From positions 1-6,305 of the forward strand of contig CAJXMS010000136.1 in NCBI GenBank assembly GCA_913056475.1: DNA of 6,305 bases, in the 5' to 3' direction. This DNA comes from an uncultured Bacteroidota bacterium. Its GTDB lineage: Bacteria; Bacteroidota; Bacteroidia; Flavobacteriales; Schleiferiaceae. Under the pieces are notes generated by a model that was not told the DNA's origin, ran no database searches, and worked only from the letters and a program-made list of their open reading frames with translations. Below, piece by piece: positions 1 through 5,824 of the stretch; the first letter of the stretch is position 1, and each line of letters begins with the position of its first letter. Both the position numbers and the translations under genes were made by a program.

Positions 1-367
1 TACTGCCCAGCCAACTGAGCGCCCAAAGGAAACCCAGTTTACGATCTACCAAAAATTTTCCGGAGATATAGAGAAAAGGCAACACGATCATGCCCAACAG
101 CGCATTGGGCAAACGGGCCGCGTATTCCCCGACTCCCAACAGGCTCATCGCCGCCGCCTGGAGCCAGAAAAACAAGGGAGGTTTTTCCGTGAAGGAGGCA
201 AAGTTTATCTGCAAACGAAGCCAATCGCCCGTAACCACCATCTCGCGCGCCAGTTCAGCAAAGTTGATCTCATCCCAGTCGAAGAGGGGCACACCGCCCA
301 AAAACGGCAAAAAGAAAAGGCCGCTGATGCCAATCCAGAACCAAGTATTTCGGTCAAAGTATCGCAA
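1..367 (-). CDS. GT39/ArnT-like membrane glycosyltransferase, N-terminal part (cut by window edge)
   Basis: First 122 codons of an integral-membrane glycosyltransferase of the PMT/ArnT (GT39/GT83-like) superfamily. These enzymes move a sugar from a polyprenyl-phosphate donor to a lipid or protein acceptor on the outer face of the cytoplasmic membrane. A first membrane segment (about residues 9-24) leads into FDWDEINFAELAREM (29-43), whose Asp32-Glu33 matches the catalytic acidic pair of the first external loop. EKPPLFFWLQ (61-70) matches the conserved KPP motif, and RLPNALLG precedes the next membrane segments. There is no ATG: the reading frame opens after a TAA at 371-373, and TTG at 365-367 is the only conventional start that keeps the first membrane helix. 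It lies 3 nt after the PAP2 stop codon and in the same frame, so translation is probably coupled. The sugar and acceptor cannot be told from this fragment. Confidence 0.85.
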   Translation of the reverse strand, partial: MRYFDRNTWFWIGISGLFFLPFLGGVPLFDWDEINFAELAREMVVTGDWLRLQINFASFTEKPPLFFWLQAAAMSLLGVGEYAARLPNALLGMIVLPFLYISGKFLVDRKLGFLWALSWLGS

Positions 368-370
368 AGC

Positions 371-1054
371 TTAGGAAGCATTGGTTGGGGAGACGGAAAA
401 ACGGCGCGCCAGGTAGGACACACTCCGGAAACTAACTCCCGCAATAATCAAGCCTAAGGCCGCTCCCACCGTAACATCCAGGAGAAAATGCTGGGCAAGG
501 TACATGCGGGAATAAGCCACCTGCCAGGCCAGTACCGCCAAAATCCCCTGGAGCCATGGATAGCGGAAGGCGCCCGCCAGAAAGCCCAAACAAGCAAAGG
601 CCGTCATGGTATGGCCACTGGGGAAGGAACGGTAGCTATGCGTTTCCACCCCGGGTACCAGGCGCAAGTTTTGGCCCCGCTCTTCAAAAAAGGCCACGGG
701 GCGTTTTTCCTCCTGGTAAAGCGTTTTTAGCGAAGCACTGGTAAATAAAGTTAAGAGGGCCGCCGCGGTAAGCCCGGCCCAATAAGGCCAGCGGCGCCAA
801 AGCAGCAAGGGAAGCAGCGCCCCCGCAAAGACCCATCCGTCGCCCAGGAAAGTGCCCCAGCGAAACAAAGGGTCCCAAGCGGGACTGGTATGATCATTAA
901 CCCAGAGGAAAATAGCGGTTTTACTGCTGGACAGCAAGATCACCACCGCCCCGGTAAGCCCCAGTAATGTTACCCCCGTGAACCCGCTAAGACCCTGCGT
1001 CCCTGCTCGCATAGCCAACTGGCAATTAGGATCCGATGATGTGGAGAAGCTCAT
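371..1054 (-). CDS. PAP2-superfamily membrane phosphatase
   Basis: Membrane phosphatase of the PAP2 (type 2 phosphatidic acid phosphatase) superfamily, up to 227 aa. It carries all three signature motifs: K110-x7-R118-P119 (one residue longer than the textbook KX6RP spacing), P145-S-G-H148, and S182-R-x5-H189-x3-D193. His148 and His189 are the expected catalytic pair, with a phosphohistidine at His189. Hydrophobic segments lie near residues 24-42, 73-86, 90-107, 149-163, 168-182 and 193-208. Family members dephosphorylate phosphatidic acid, phosphatidylglycerophosphate or undecaprenyl pyrophosphate; the sequence does not tell which. The adjoining polyprenyl-type glycosyltransferase makes a polyprenyl-phosphate substrate attractive, but that is inference. 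The start is uncertain: ATG at 1054 overlaps the START-like gene by 29 nt, while ATG at 1012 (213 aa) would begin 13 nt after that gene's stop and loses no motif. Confidence 0.9.
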   Translation of the reverse strand: MSFSTSSDPNCQLAMRAGTQGLSGFTGVTLLGLTGAVVILLSSSKTAIFLWVNDHTSPAWDPLFRWGTFLGDGWVFAGALLPLLLWRRWPYWAGLTAAALLTLFTSASLKTLYQEEKRPVAFFEERGQNLRLVPGVETHSYRSFPSGHTMTAFACLGFLAGAFRYPWLQGILAVLAWQVAYSRMYLAQHFLLDVTVGAALGLIIAGVSFRSVSYLARRFSVSPTNAS

Positions 1055-1418
1055 TTACCTGACTCTCCCACAGCTGCTTATCTTCTTCCAGGTCATCTTC
1101 ATCGCTAAAATCAGTGATGATCAGCGAGGCGTCATTCGTCAATTCGTCTACCTGAATCCTAAATTCAAAAAAGTATTTGCGATCGTCTTCCTCATCGCTA
1201 AGCCAGCGAAAACGGATGTACTGGTCGTTCTTTTGGGCTATGCGGCGGGCCGTATTCTCCTCCCCTTCCCATATGAAGGTAAACTCTTCCCCCCGGGAAT
1301 TCACATCATCTGAAAACCAACGCGATAAGCCACTGGGGGTAGATAAATAAGGATAGAGCATATGCGGAGAAGCCTTTACCGGGATCTCCAGTTCGTATTT
1401 TATTTTTTCGTCAGTCAT
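1026..1418 (-). CDS. START-like (SRPBCC fold) domain protein
   Basis: Small acidic protein of 130 aa that matches, from memory, the START-like domain family widespread in Bacteroidota. Recognisable stretches are the N-terminal strand KYELEIPVKASPHMLYPYLSTPSGLSRWFSDDV (7-39), FTFIWEGEE (46-54), YIRFRWL (67-73), YFFEFRIQVDELT (82-94), LIITDFSDEDDLEE (99-112) and the C-terminal helix LWESQVNELLHIIGS (116-130). The fold is a helix-grip barrel that usually encloses a hydrophobic ligand; no ligand or reaction is known to me for this subgroup. I chose ATG at 1418, not the upstream in-frame codon at 1451, because family members begin just before the first strand and residues encoded upstream look unrelated. 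No catalytic residues are evident. It is the first gene of a minus-strand run with PAP2 and the glycosyltransferase. I found no convincing promoter in the 132 bp between it and the divergent tRNA. Confidence 0.9.
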   Translation of the reverse strand: MTDEKIKYELEIPVKASPHMLYPYLSTPSGLSRWFSDDVNSRGEEFTFIWEGEENTARRIAQKNDQYIRFRWLSDEEDDRKYFFEFRIQVDELTNDASLIITDFSDEDDLEEDKQLWESQVNELLHIIGS

Positions 1419-1489
1419 GCAAATATCTTTAATCAATGCTTCGAAGCGCAATATATAAAATTTGCCGCCAAAAAATCCCCCGGCCTACC

Positions 1490-1519
1490 TTGTCTACCTT
1501 CTTTGAAATATTATCTTTG
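1490..1519 (+). promoter_or_regulatory. Bacteroidota-type promoter of the tRNA
   Basis: TTG at 1490-1492, then 19 nt, then TATCTTTG at 1512-1519. This fits the Bacteroidota sigma-A consensus (-33 TTG, about 19 nt, -7 TAnnTTTG) exactly. The expected transcription start is near 1525, giving a leader of about 26 nt before the tRNA. Confidence 0.75.
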
Positions 1520-1550
1520 CAGCCCTCTAAAAATGCGGGTTACCGCACCA

Positions 1551-1624
<74 letters not shown>

Positions 1625-1627
1625 CCC

Positions 1628-1664
1628 AGCGCCGTTTTCCTTTCCGGATCTCGGCGCTTTTTTT
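1628..1664 (+). terminator. Intrinsic terminator of the tRNA transcript
   Basis: Perfect 7-bp GC-rich stem AGCGCCG (1628-1634) / CGGCGCT (1652-1658), a 17-nt loop, then an uninterrupted T run (1658-1664). It starts 3 nt after the discriminator base of the tRNA. Confidence 0.85.
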
Positions 1665-1703
1665 GGGGGAGCAGCTGCTTCCCAGCCAGCTCCCTTCCCC
1701 CGC

Positions 1704-1748
1704 CGGGTTGTCTCACATTTGGCCTGCGGCCAAATGTGATGCGCCCCG
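1704..1748. repeat. REP-like palindromic element
   Basis: Perfect 12-bp inverted repeat TCACATTTGGCC (1713-1724) / GGCCAAATGTGA (1728-1739) around a 3-nt TGC loop. Beyond a symmetrical 5-nt internal loop the pairing resumes as CGGG (1704-1707) / CCCG (1745-1748). Neither strand has a T run after it, so it is not an ordinary intrinsic terminator. The form (short GC-capped stem with an internal loop in intergenic DNA) resembles REP elements, but copy number cannot be judged from one window. Confidence 0.6.
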
Positions 1749-1854
1749 CTAGGACCACAGACTACCCCAAAATAAGCCAAGACCTCGCCACCGGAATAGA
1801 TCCCCAGTATCATAAGGGGCAGGTAGCCCAATCCATACCGGAACAAGCCAAAGT

Positions 1855-1905
1855 AGCCCCCGCAAATAGGGGCTGGTGAAGGAAAGCCTGGAACCGCTCA
1901 CCAGC
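1855..1905. repeat. Pair of overlapping, mutually exclusive hairpins
   Basis: AGCCCC (1855-1860) / GGGGCT (1869-1874) with an 8-nt loop, and GCTGGTGA (1872-1879) / TCACCAGC (1898-1905) with an 18-nt loop. They share bases 1872-1874, so only one can form at a time. They lie 45 bp beyond the stop codon of the PNPOx-like gene and would be in its 3' untranslated region. There is no adjoining T run on the minus strand, so a termination role is not supported by sequence alone. Confidence 0.4.
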
Positions 1906-1949
1906 AAAATGGGCCCGGGGGGTTTTTTAAAGCTAAATAAACGCTTCCG

Positions 1950-2522
1950 CTACGGCGCCACCCACCGGCCTTCCCAGGAGTTCGCCGCGCGGGTGAAAAT
2001 CAGGCGGCGGTGCGCGCCGCCATCCAGCTGCAATACGTCCCAGCGGTAGGGCAGCAGCTCCACCACGCTAAAAAACTGACTATCACTTAGCCGCGACCAT
2101 TGATGCGCCGTTTCCGGCGCCGGGAGGGGCGTTCCGGGCGCATAATCGGGCGTGTAAGCCTTCCGACCCGGGGCCGGTACTTCCTGCCAGTATTTTTGAG
2201 CGCGCTCATCGCCCTGATGACAACGCGCCCTGGCGTAACAGCGCAGTTGAAAGCGCTGGCGGGGATGGTAGAATACCGAACAAGTGTGGCTCTCTTGCTG
2301 AAGATTTTGATACTTGGCGCTACGGCCATCGGTGTAAAATAAAAGGGCCGGCTCATCGGTAAAGTGGCGCAAGACCACGTAGCAGGCATCGGGACCTTCC
2401 GGCCCCTGGCTGCTCAGCACGAATGAGCGCATGGGATGCTTCCGGTCGCGAGCGGCCCGCTTGAGCTCGTGGACCAGGTCGCGCCACACTTCGGGGGGGC
2501 TGTAAGCGGGCTTAATGAGCAT
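1950..2522 (-). CDS. Pyridoxamine 5'-phosphate oxidase-like FMN-binding protein
   Basis: 190-aa protein of the PNPOx-like split-barrel flavin-binding family. Matching stretches are an N-terminal helix with RDRKHPMRSFVLSSQG (25-40), YVVLRHF (48-54), LLFYTDGRSAKYQNL (60-74, equivalent to the FMN phosphate-binding YTxxxSxK region), CSVFYHP (81-87) and a C-terminal VVELLPYRWDVLQLDG...W-E-G-R-W (153-187). It is shorter than classical PdxH (about 210-220 aa) and lacks the usual PdxH C-terminal signature, so a true role in pyridoxal phosphate synthesis is doubtful; flavin-dependent reductase or oxidase of unknown substrate is safer. The ATG at 2522 shares one base with the TGA of the esterase gene (TGATG), so translation is very likely coupled. 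An in-frame TTG one codon earlier is unlikely to be used. It is the last gene of the NUDIX-esterase-PNPOx run. Confidence 0.87.
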   Translation of the reverse strand: MLIKPAYSPPEVWRDLVHELKRAARDRKHPMRSFVLSSQGPEGPDACYVVLRHFTDEPALLFYTDGRSAKYQNLQQESHTCSVFYHPRQRFQLRCYARARCHQGDERAQKYWQEVPAPGRKAYTPDYAPGTPLPAPETAHQWSRLSDSQFFSVVELLPYRWDVLQLDGGAHRRLIFTRAANSWEGRWVAP

Positions 2523-3181
2523 CAAGCGGGTTTTTCCTCGTACCAGTTTTGCAGGTCGCGGAGATTGTCCGGGGCAATGCCGTGCCCTTCCGGGTATTCG
2601 CGGTACACGTGGGAAACGCCCAATTTTTCGAGAAAGGAGACCGTTTGCCGGGCCGCCTGGACCGGTATCACCTCATCTGCCGTACCGTGGCTCACGAAAA
2701 AGCGCAGATGGCGGAGGTCATCAGGGCGGTACTGACTGGGCACGATGTCTTTAAGGACATAGCCGCTGAGGGCCGCTACCTGGACTACTTCCCGGGGATA
2801 ATGCAGGGCATAGGCATAGCTTAAAATGGCCCCCTGGCGGAAACCTACCAGGTGCAAAGGGGCCGCCGTAAGGCCCTCCTGTTCGCGATATTGCGCTACA
2901 AATTGGTGCACCTGTTCCAGGGCCTGCTTAGCTTCCGCCGGATCACCGGTACGGATGCGTCCGTCTTCCATGGCCAGGGCATACCAGGCAAAACCGCCAA
3001 AACCCAAAGCCTGCGGCGCGCGCAAGCTGACGTAGTGTCTTTTTTCCGGTAAAGCGGGAACCAGGTTGAGTAGGTCGTTCTCGTGGCTGCCATAGCCGTG
3101 GAGGAGCAGCACCAGCGGGTCTTGCGGGCCCGGCTTACCCGGCCCCTCATAGCGGTAAGTAAGCGGGAGGGTATCAGACAT
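2522..3181 (-). CDS. Alpha/beta-hydrolase (carboxylesterase/phospholipase type) with altered nucleophile motif
   Basis: 219-aa cytoplasmic protein of the small carboxylesterase/lysophospholipase (YpfH-like) alpha/beta-hydrolase group. There is no signal peptide. The oxyanion-hole motif LLLHGYGSHENDL (26-38) is typical. The acid and base of the triad are in place: Asp169 in SHGTADEVIP and His200 in YPEGHGI. The nucleophile elbow, however, reads LVGFRQGA (111-118): the family's GFSQG serine is Arg115, encoded CGC at 2837-2839. A single base change from the serine codon AGC would explain it. With this residue the protein should not form an acyl-enzyme in the usual way. It may be a recently inactivated esterase, a non-catalytic relative, or a sequencing error; the rest of the fold is intact. 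It begins 3 nt after the NUDIX stop and overlaps the PNPOx-like gene by 1 nt. Confidence 0.9.
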   Translation of the reverse strand: MSDTLPLTYRYEGPGKPGPQDPLVLLLHGYGSHENDLLNLVPALPEKRHYVSLRAPQALGFGGFAWYALAMEDGRIRTGDPAEAKQALEQVHQFVAQYREQEGLTAAPLHLVGFRQGAILSYAYALHYPREVVQVAALSGYVLKDIVPSQYRPDDLRHLRFFVSHGTADEVIPVQAARQTVSFLEKLGVSHVYREYPEGHGIAPDNLRDLQNWYEEKPA

Positions 3182-3184
3182 GTT

Positions 3185-3739
3185 TTAGGATGTTTTTTGC
3201 GAAGGTAAAAGTCCCCCTACCGCCGGGAGATTAAGCTCCGGACTGCGGCGGGACTGAAAAAAGTGGCGTAAAGCGAAAACATTGGAAGAAAAGGCTACTT
3301 CTTCCCAGGGGATATCCGCCTCTTTAAAGAATGCTACTTCCAGACTTTCGGGGGTTTCCTGGGCGTACTGCCCCCGCATTTGCGCCAGGAAGATAAGATA
3401 TACCTGCTGGGCGTGTGGTAAATTATAGACCGTATGCAGCGGCCCCAGGGCCACGGTAGCGCCGGTTTCTTCCTGGACTTCCCGCAGGGCGCCTTGCTCC
3501 ACCGTTTCGCCCAGTTCTAAAAAGCCACAGGGCAAATTCCAGTAACCGTAGCGGGGTTCAATACTGCGGCGGGCCAGCATAACCGCTCCCGCCTCATTAT
3601 AGATAAGGCAGCCCACTACCATTTTGGGATTCTGGTAATGAATGCGTCCGCACTGGCTACACACAAAGCGGGGTAAGTTGTCTCCATCGGGGATGCGATG
3701 CGCAAGCTGATCGCTCCCACAGTGGCTACAGTAATTCAC
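3185..3739 (-). CDS. NUDIX hydrolase with N-terminal zinc ribbon
   Basis: 184-aa pyrophosphohydrolase. A zinc ribbon at the N terminus has Cys4-x2-Cys7 and Cys27-x2-Cys30, followed by the NUDIX domain. The NUDIX box is complete: G72-x5-E78-x7-R86-E87-V88-x-E90-E91-x-G93-A94, supplying the metal-binding glutamates that hydrolyse a nucleoside diphosphate linked to another moiety. The preceding YWNLPCGFLELGE is the usual entry to the box. The layout recalls the zinc ribbon plus NUDIX arrangement of NudC-type NADH pyrophosphatases and ADP-ribose pyrophosphatases, but it is much shorter than NudC, and the substrate is unproven. The start is GTG at 3739; it places the first cysteine pair at residues 4 and 7 as in relatives, and no ATG lies nearby upstream. 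It heads a run with the esterase (3-nt gap) and PNPOx-like gene. Confidence 0.92.
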   Translation of the reverse strand: MNYCSHCGSDQLAHRIPDGDNLPRFVCSQCGRIHYQNPKMVVGCLIYNEAGAVMLARRSIEPRYGYWNLPCGFLELGETVEQGALREVQEETGATVALGPLHTVYNLPHAQQVYLIFLAQMRGQYAQETPESLEVAFFKEADIPWEEVAFSSNVFALRHFFQSRRSPELNLPAVGGLLPSQKTS

Positions 3740-3769
3740 AAGCGGAAGGCTTTATTCAATTATCGCCAA

Positions 3770-3777
3770 CAAAGCTA
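3770..3777 (-). promoter_or_regulatory. Possible -7 element for the NUDIX-esterase-PNPOx unit
   Basis: TAGCTTTG on the minus strand, an exact TAnnTTTG match in the 50-bp gap between the ABC1 stop and the NUDIX GTG, 30 nt before the start codon. No TTG sits at the expected -33 distance, so this may be a weak promoter or chance. Confidence 0.3.
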
Positions 3778-3789
3778 CAAAAGGGCTCA

Positions 3790-5112
3790 TCAGGAGGCTT
3801 GGGGAAAAAGTTCTCCTACGCGGGAGCGGGTTTCCACCTCAGCACCCAAAAGGTGAAGGATGGAGTAGAGCCCGAAGTAGGTTCGGTTTAAATAAATGGC
3901 ATCCCGGGGGCCACGCGCGGCTTTGGCATTGCGGAGCAGGGGGTCGTTTTGATACACATCGCTCAGGCCATACACTTCTTCGAAGTAGCTATCGTCCGCA
4001 AAATCAAATTTTTCCGAAAAGAAGGGCCGGCCCAGTAGTTCCAACACATCGGAGTAAACGTCCTGAAAGTGCTCTACTTCTTCCTCGTTATCACTGGGCA
4101 AGATAAAGTTGAGCTCCCGGAGCAACTGGTTGAACTCGGCCCGGTCATCGGACAAAGCCGGCTTCATGAGGGTAAAATAGCGCTCGTAAAAAGCCTTACT
4201 GAAGGTCTTCACACAGCCGAAGTCGATCACGCCCACGGTGCCGTCCGGCATAAAGAGGAAGTTGCCTGGATGGGGGTCGGCATGGACTTCCTGCAAGGCG
4301 TGTATTTGTAAGTCGTAGAAATCCCAAATGATCTGCCCTACCCGGTTACGTTCTTCCTGAGAAGGATCGGTGGCCAAAAACTCCTTGAGGTGTAAGCCAT
4401 CGATCCATTCCATGGTAAGCACCCGGGGAGCACTGTATTCCGGATAGTACCGGGGACATTTCAAGCCTTCAAGGGAGGAAACTGCCTCGGCTATTTTCTG
4501 CCCGCGCTCCAGTTCCAGCTCGTACTCGGTTTCTTCTAAGAGCCGCTCCTTCACCTCTGCCAGGTAATGGTCCAGCTCCGACTGGGAGATGTCAAACATG
4601 GCTTTGACCATGGGCTGCACAATGCGCAGGTCGCTGTCGATGCTATTGGCCACGCCGGGATACTGGATTTTCACCGCCAGTTTTTGACCGTCTTTTTCTG
4701 CCTGGTGCACCTGCCCGATGGAAGCTGCGGCGATGGACTTTTGGCTAAAGCTATCGAAAAGCTCCCGGGGCGACTGGTCAAAATACTGCTGGAAGGTTTT
4801 CACCACCAGGGGATACGAGAGGGGCGGCGCCGAATACTGGGCCTGAGAAAACTTCTCGGAATACTGCTGGGGCAAAATACCCTGATCCAGACTGAGCATT
4901 TGGGCCACTTTTAAGGCGCTGCCTTTTAAGTTGCTCAGGGCATTGTAAATGTCGTCGGCATTGCGCTCATTGAGCTCGTCCCGGCTGTCTTCACCGGAAA
5001 CCAGTTTTTTGCTAAAATGCTTCAAATAGTTGCGGCCTACTTTCGCGCCCGTACTTACAAATTTACCCGTACGGGAAAAGCGGCTGGCGTATACGCGGTC
5101 TTGTTCTTTCAT
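3790..5112 (-). CDS. ABC1/AarF (UbiB-like) atypical protein kinase family protein
   Basis: 440-aa member of the ABC1/ADCK/UbiB family. In order: LKGSALKVAQMLS (62-74), equivalent to the KxGQ region but with Ala70 in place of Gly; the alanine-rich nucleotide loop AAASIGQVH (128-136); the ATP-anchoring lysine in LAVKIQYPG (Lys148); SIDSDL (157-162); HADPHPGNF (277-285) with the catalytic-loop Asp279 and metal-binding Asn284; and VIDFG (295-299) with metal-binding Asp297. All kinase-like residues are retained. No membrane anchor is obvious, unlike E. coli UbiB, which has C-terminal membrane helices. UbiB and COQ8 support ubiquinone synthesis, but Bacteroidota normally make menaquinone, so that name should not be transferred; a role in lipid or quinone homeostasis is only inferred. 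The ATG overlaps the TetR stop as ATGA, so it is co-translated with the regulator. Confidence 0.93.
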   Translation of the reverse strand: MKEQDRVYASRFSRTGKFVSTGAKVGRNYLKHFSKKLVSGEDSRDELNERNADDIYNALSNLKGSALKVAQMLSLDQGILPQQYSEKFSQAQYSAPPLSYPLVVKTFQQYFDQSPRELFDSFSQKSIAAASIGQVHQAEKDGQKLAVKIQYPGVANSIDSDLRIVQPMVKAMFDISQSELDHYLAEVKERLLEETEYELELERGQKIAEAVSSLEGLKCPRYYPEYSAPRVLTMEWIDGLHLKEFLATDPSQEERNRVGQIIWDFYDLQIHALQEVHADPHPGNFLFMPDGTVGVIDFGCVKTFSKAFYERYFTLMKPALSDDRAEFNQLLRELNFILPSDNEEEVEHFQDVYSDVLELLGRPFFSEKFDFADDSYFEEVYGLSDVYQNDPLLRNAKAARGPRDAIYLNRTYFGLYSILHLLGAEVETRSRVGELFPQAS

Positions 5113-5783
5113 CGAAAGTTTTGGAATAGGAATTTACCGAAATCGAAGGCGCTGTCAATGGCGTTTTTCTCGATCAGGTCAAAGGCCAAATTGACGGCTT
5201 TTTCGATGGCCTCATCCGTGCGCTCGAAAGCCGTGCTGCCGTCTTTCCGCCAAAAATCGAGCAGGAAGAGCAGTTGGTACCAGAAGAGGGCGTCGTACTG
5301 ATCGCTCAAGCGGGAGCGGGAAGCGATCTCCTCCTTGTTGCGCCCTTCCGCCATCAGGGCCTTGATCCAGCGCTTGTAAGGCTTTTTGAGCTCTTCCAGT
5401 TCTTTGCGATCCGGATTGAGCTGGCGCCCCCCGTCTTGCAAAGAATAAAGGGCATAAGAGCGGTTTTGCTTGAGGCTCTCAAAAAAGCTGAAGTAAAAGC
5501 TCAGGAGTTTTTCCCGCACCGCAAATTCTTCCCATTCCGGGGTGTTTTCTAAGCGGTCTAAGTTCTCCTCGAAGAGGCTGCGCCAAAAGCTGCCCTGAAT
5601 CTGTTCAAAACCAGAGAAATACTTGTAAAAAGTAGCTTCCTCTATTTTAATGTCCTCACAAAAGGCAAATACACTGGAGGGATTTTCCCCGTGGCGCAGC
5701 ACGTGGCGCTGGTAGGCTTTTATGATCTTTTGCCGGGTGGTATTGCCGGTTTTCTTCTTTGCGGTAGCAGTGGCTTGGGCCAT
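5109..5783 (-). CDS. TetR-family transcriptional regulator
   Basis: 224-aa DNA-binding regulator. The N-terminal region (about 14-62) has the TetR three-helix domain: RQKIIKAYQRHVLRHG as helix 1, then SSVFAFCEDIKIEEATFYKYFSGFEQI (36-62), in which EEATFYKYF is the typical turn and recognition helix. The rest is a helical ligand-binding and dimerisation domain, ending in WYQLLFLLDFWRKDG...ERTDEAIEKAVNLAFDLIEKNA (about 168-209), the style of the Bacteroidota TetR proteins found next to ABC1 kinases. The ligand is unknown. The ATG at 5783 is clear and follows a 131-bp gap after the cryptochrome gene. Its TGA overlaps the ABC1 ATG by 4 nt (ATGA), which suggests that it controls its own operon. Upstream lie a promoter-like sequence and a long inverted repeat (5822-5857) that could be its operator. 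Confidence 0.92.
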   Translation of the reverse strand: MAQATATAKKKTGNTTRQKIIKAYQRHVLRHGENPSSVFAFCEDIKIEEATFYKYFSGFEQIQGSFWRSLFEENLDRLENTPEWEEFAVREKLLSFYFSFFESLKQNRSYALYSLQDGGRQLNPDRKELEELKKPYKRWIKALMAEGRNKEEIASRSRLSDQYDALFWYQLLFLLDFWRKDGSTAFERTDEAIEKAVNLAFDLIEKNAIDSAFDFGKFLFQNFR

Positions 5784-5795
5784 GATTAGGAAAAT

Positions 5796-5824
5796 TTAAA
5801 ATAGCACGTGAACTCAAAAATCAA
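5796..5824 (-). promoter_or_regulatory. Candidate promoter of the TetR-ABC1 operon
   Basis: On the minus strand, TTG at 5824-5822, 18 nt, then TATTTTAA at 5803-5796, close to the Bacteroidota TTG-N19-TAnnTTTG pattern but with a mismatch at the end of the -7 box. A CACGTG palindrome (5805-5810) lies between the two elements. The predicted start of transcription is a few bases before the ATG, giving a very short leader. Confidence 0.4.

Larger units (their letters stand above)
1665..1949. other. Intergenic region without a convincing gene
   Basis: About 285 bp between the tRNA terminator and the 3' end of the PNPOx-like gene. It holds the REP-like palindrome (1704-1748) and two mutually exclusive hairpins (1855-1905). 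Frames open across it encode low-complexity or palindrome-derived peptides with no recognisable domain. A minus-strand frame near 1846 starts with a hydrophobic stretch but then reads through the palindrome and the terminator, so I do not call it a gene. Confidence 0.6.

Noticed and set aside
90..374. Plus-strand frame opposite the glycosyltransferase, and similar frames opposite PAP2, esterase, ABC1 and TetR
   Set aside because: They are antisense shadows of well-supported genes and carry no family motif.
1713..1739. Palindrome as an intrinsic terminator
   Set aside because: The stem is strong but neither strand has a T run behind it, and the tRNA already has its own terminator at 1628-1664.
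2087..2389. Alternative minus-strand frame inside the PNPOx-like gene, and 2896-3150 inside the esterase
   Set aside because: Rich in arginine and out of frame with proteins that match known families throughout; shadows.
3182..3184. Separate promoter between the NUDIX and esterase genes
   Set aside because: Only 3 nt separate stop and start; co-translation from one message is far more likely.
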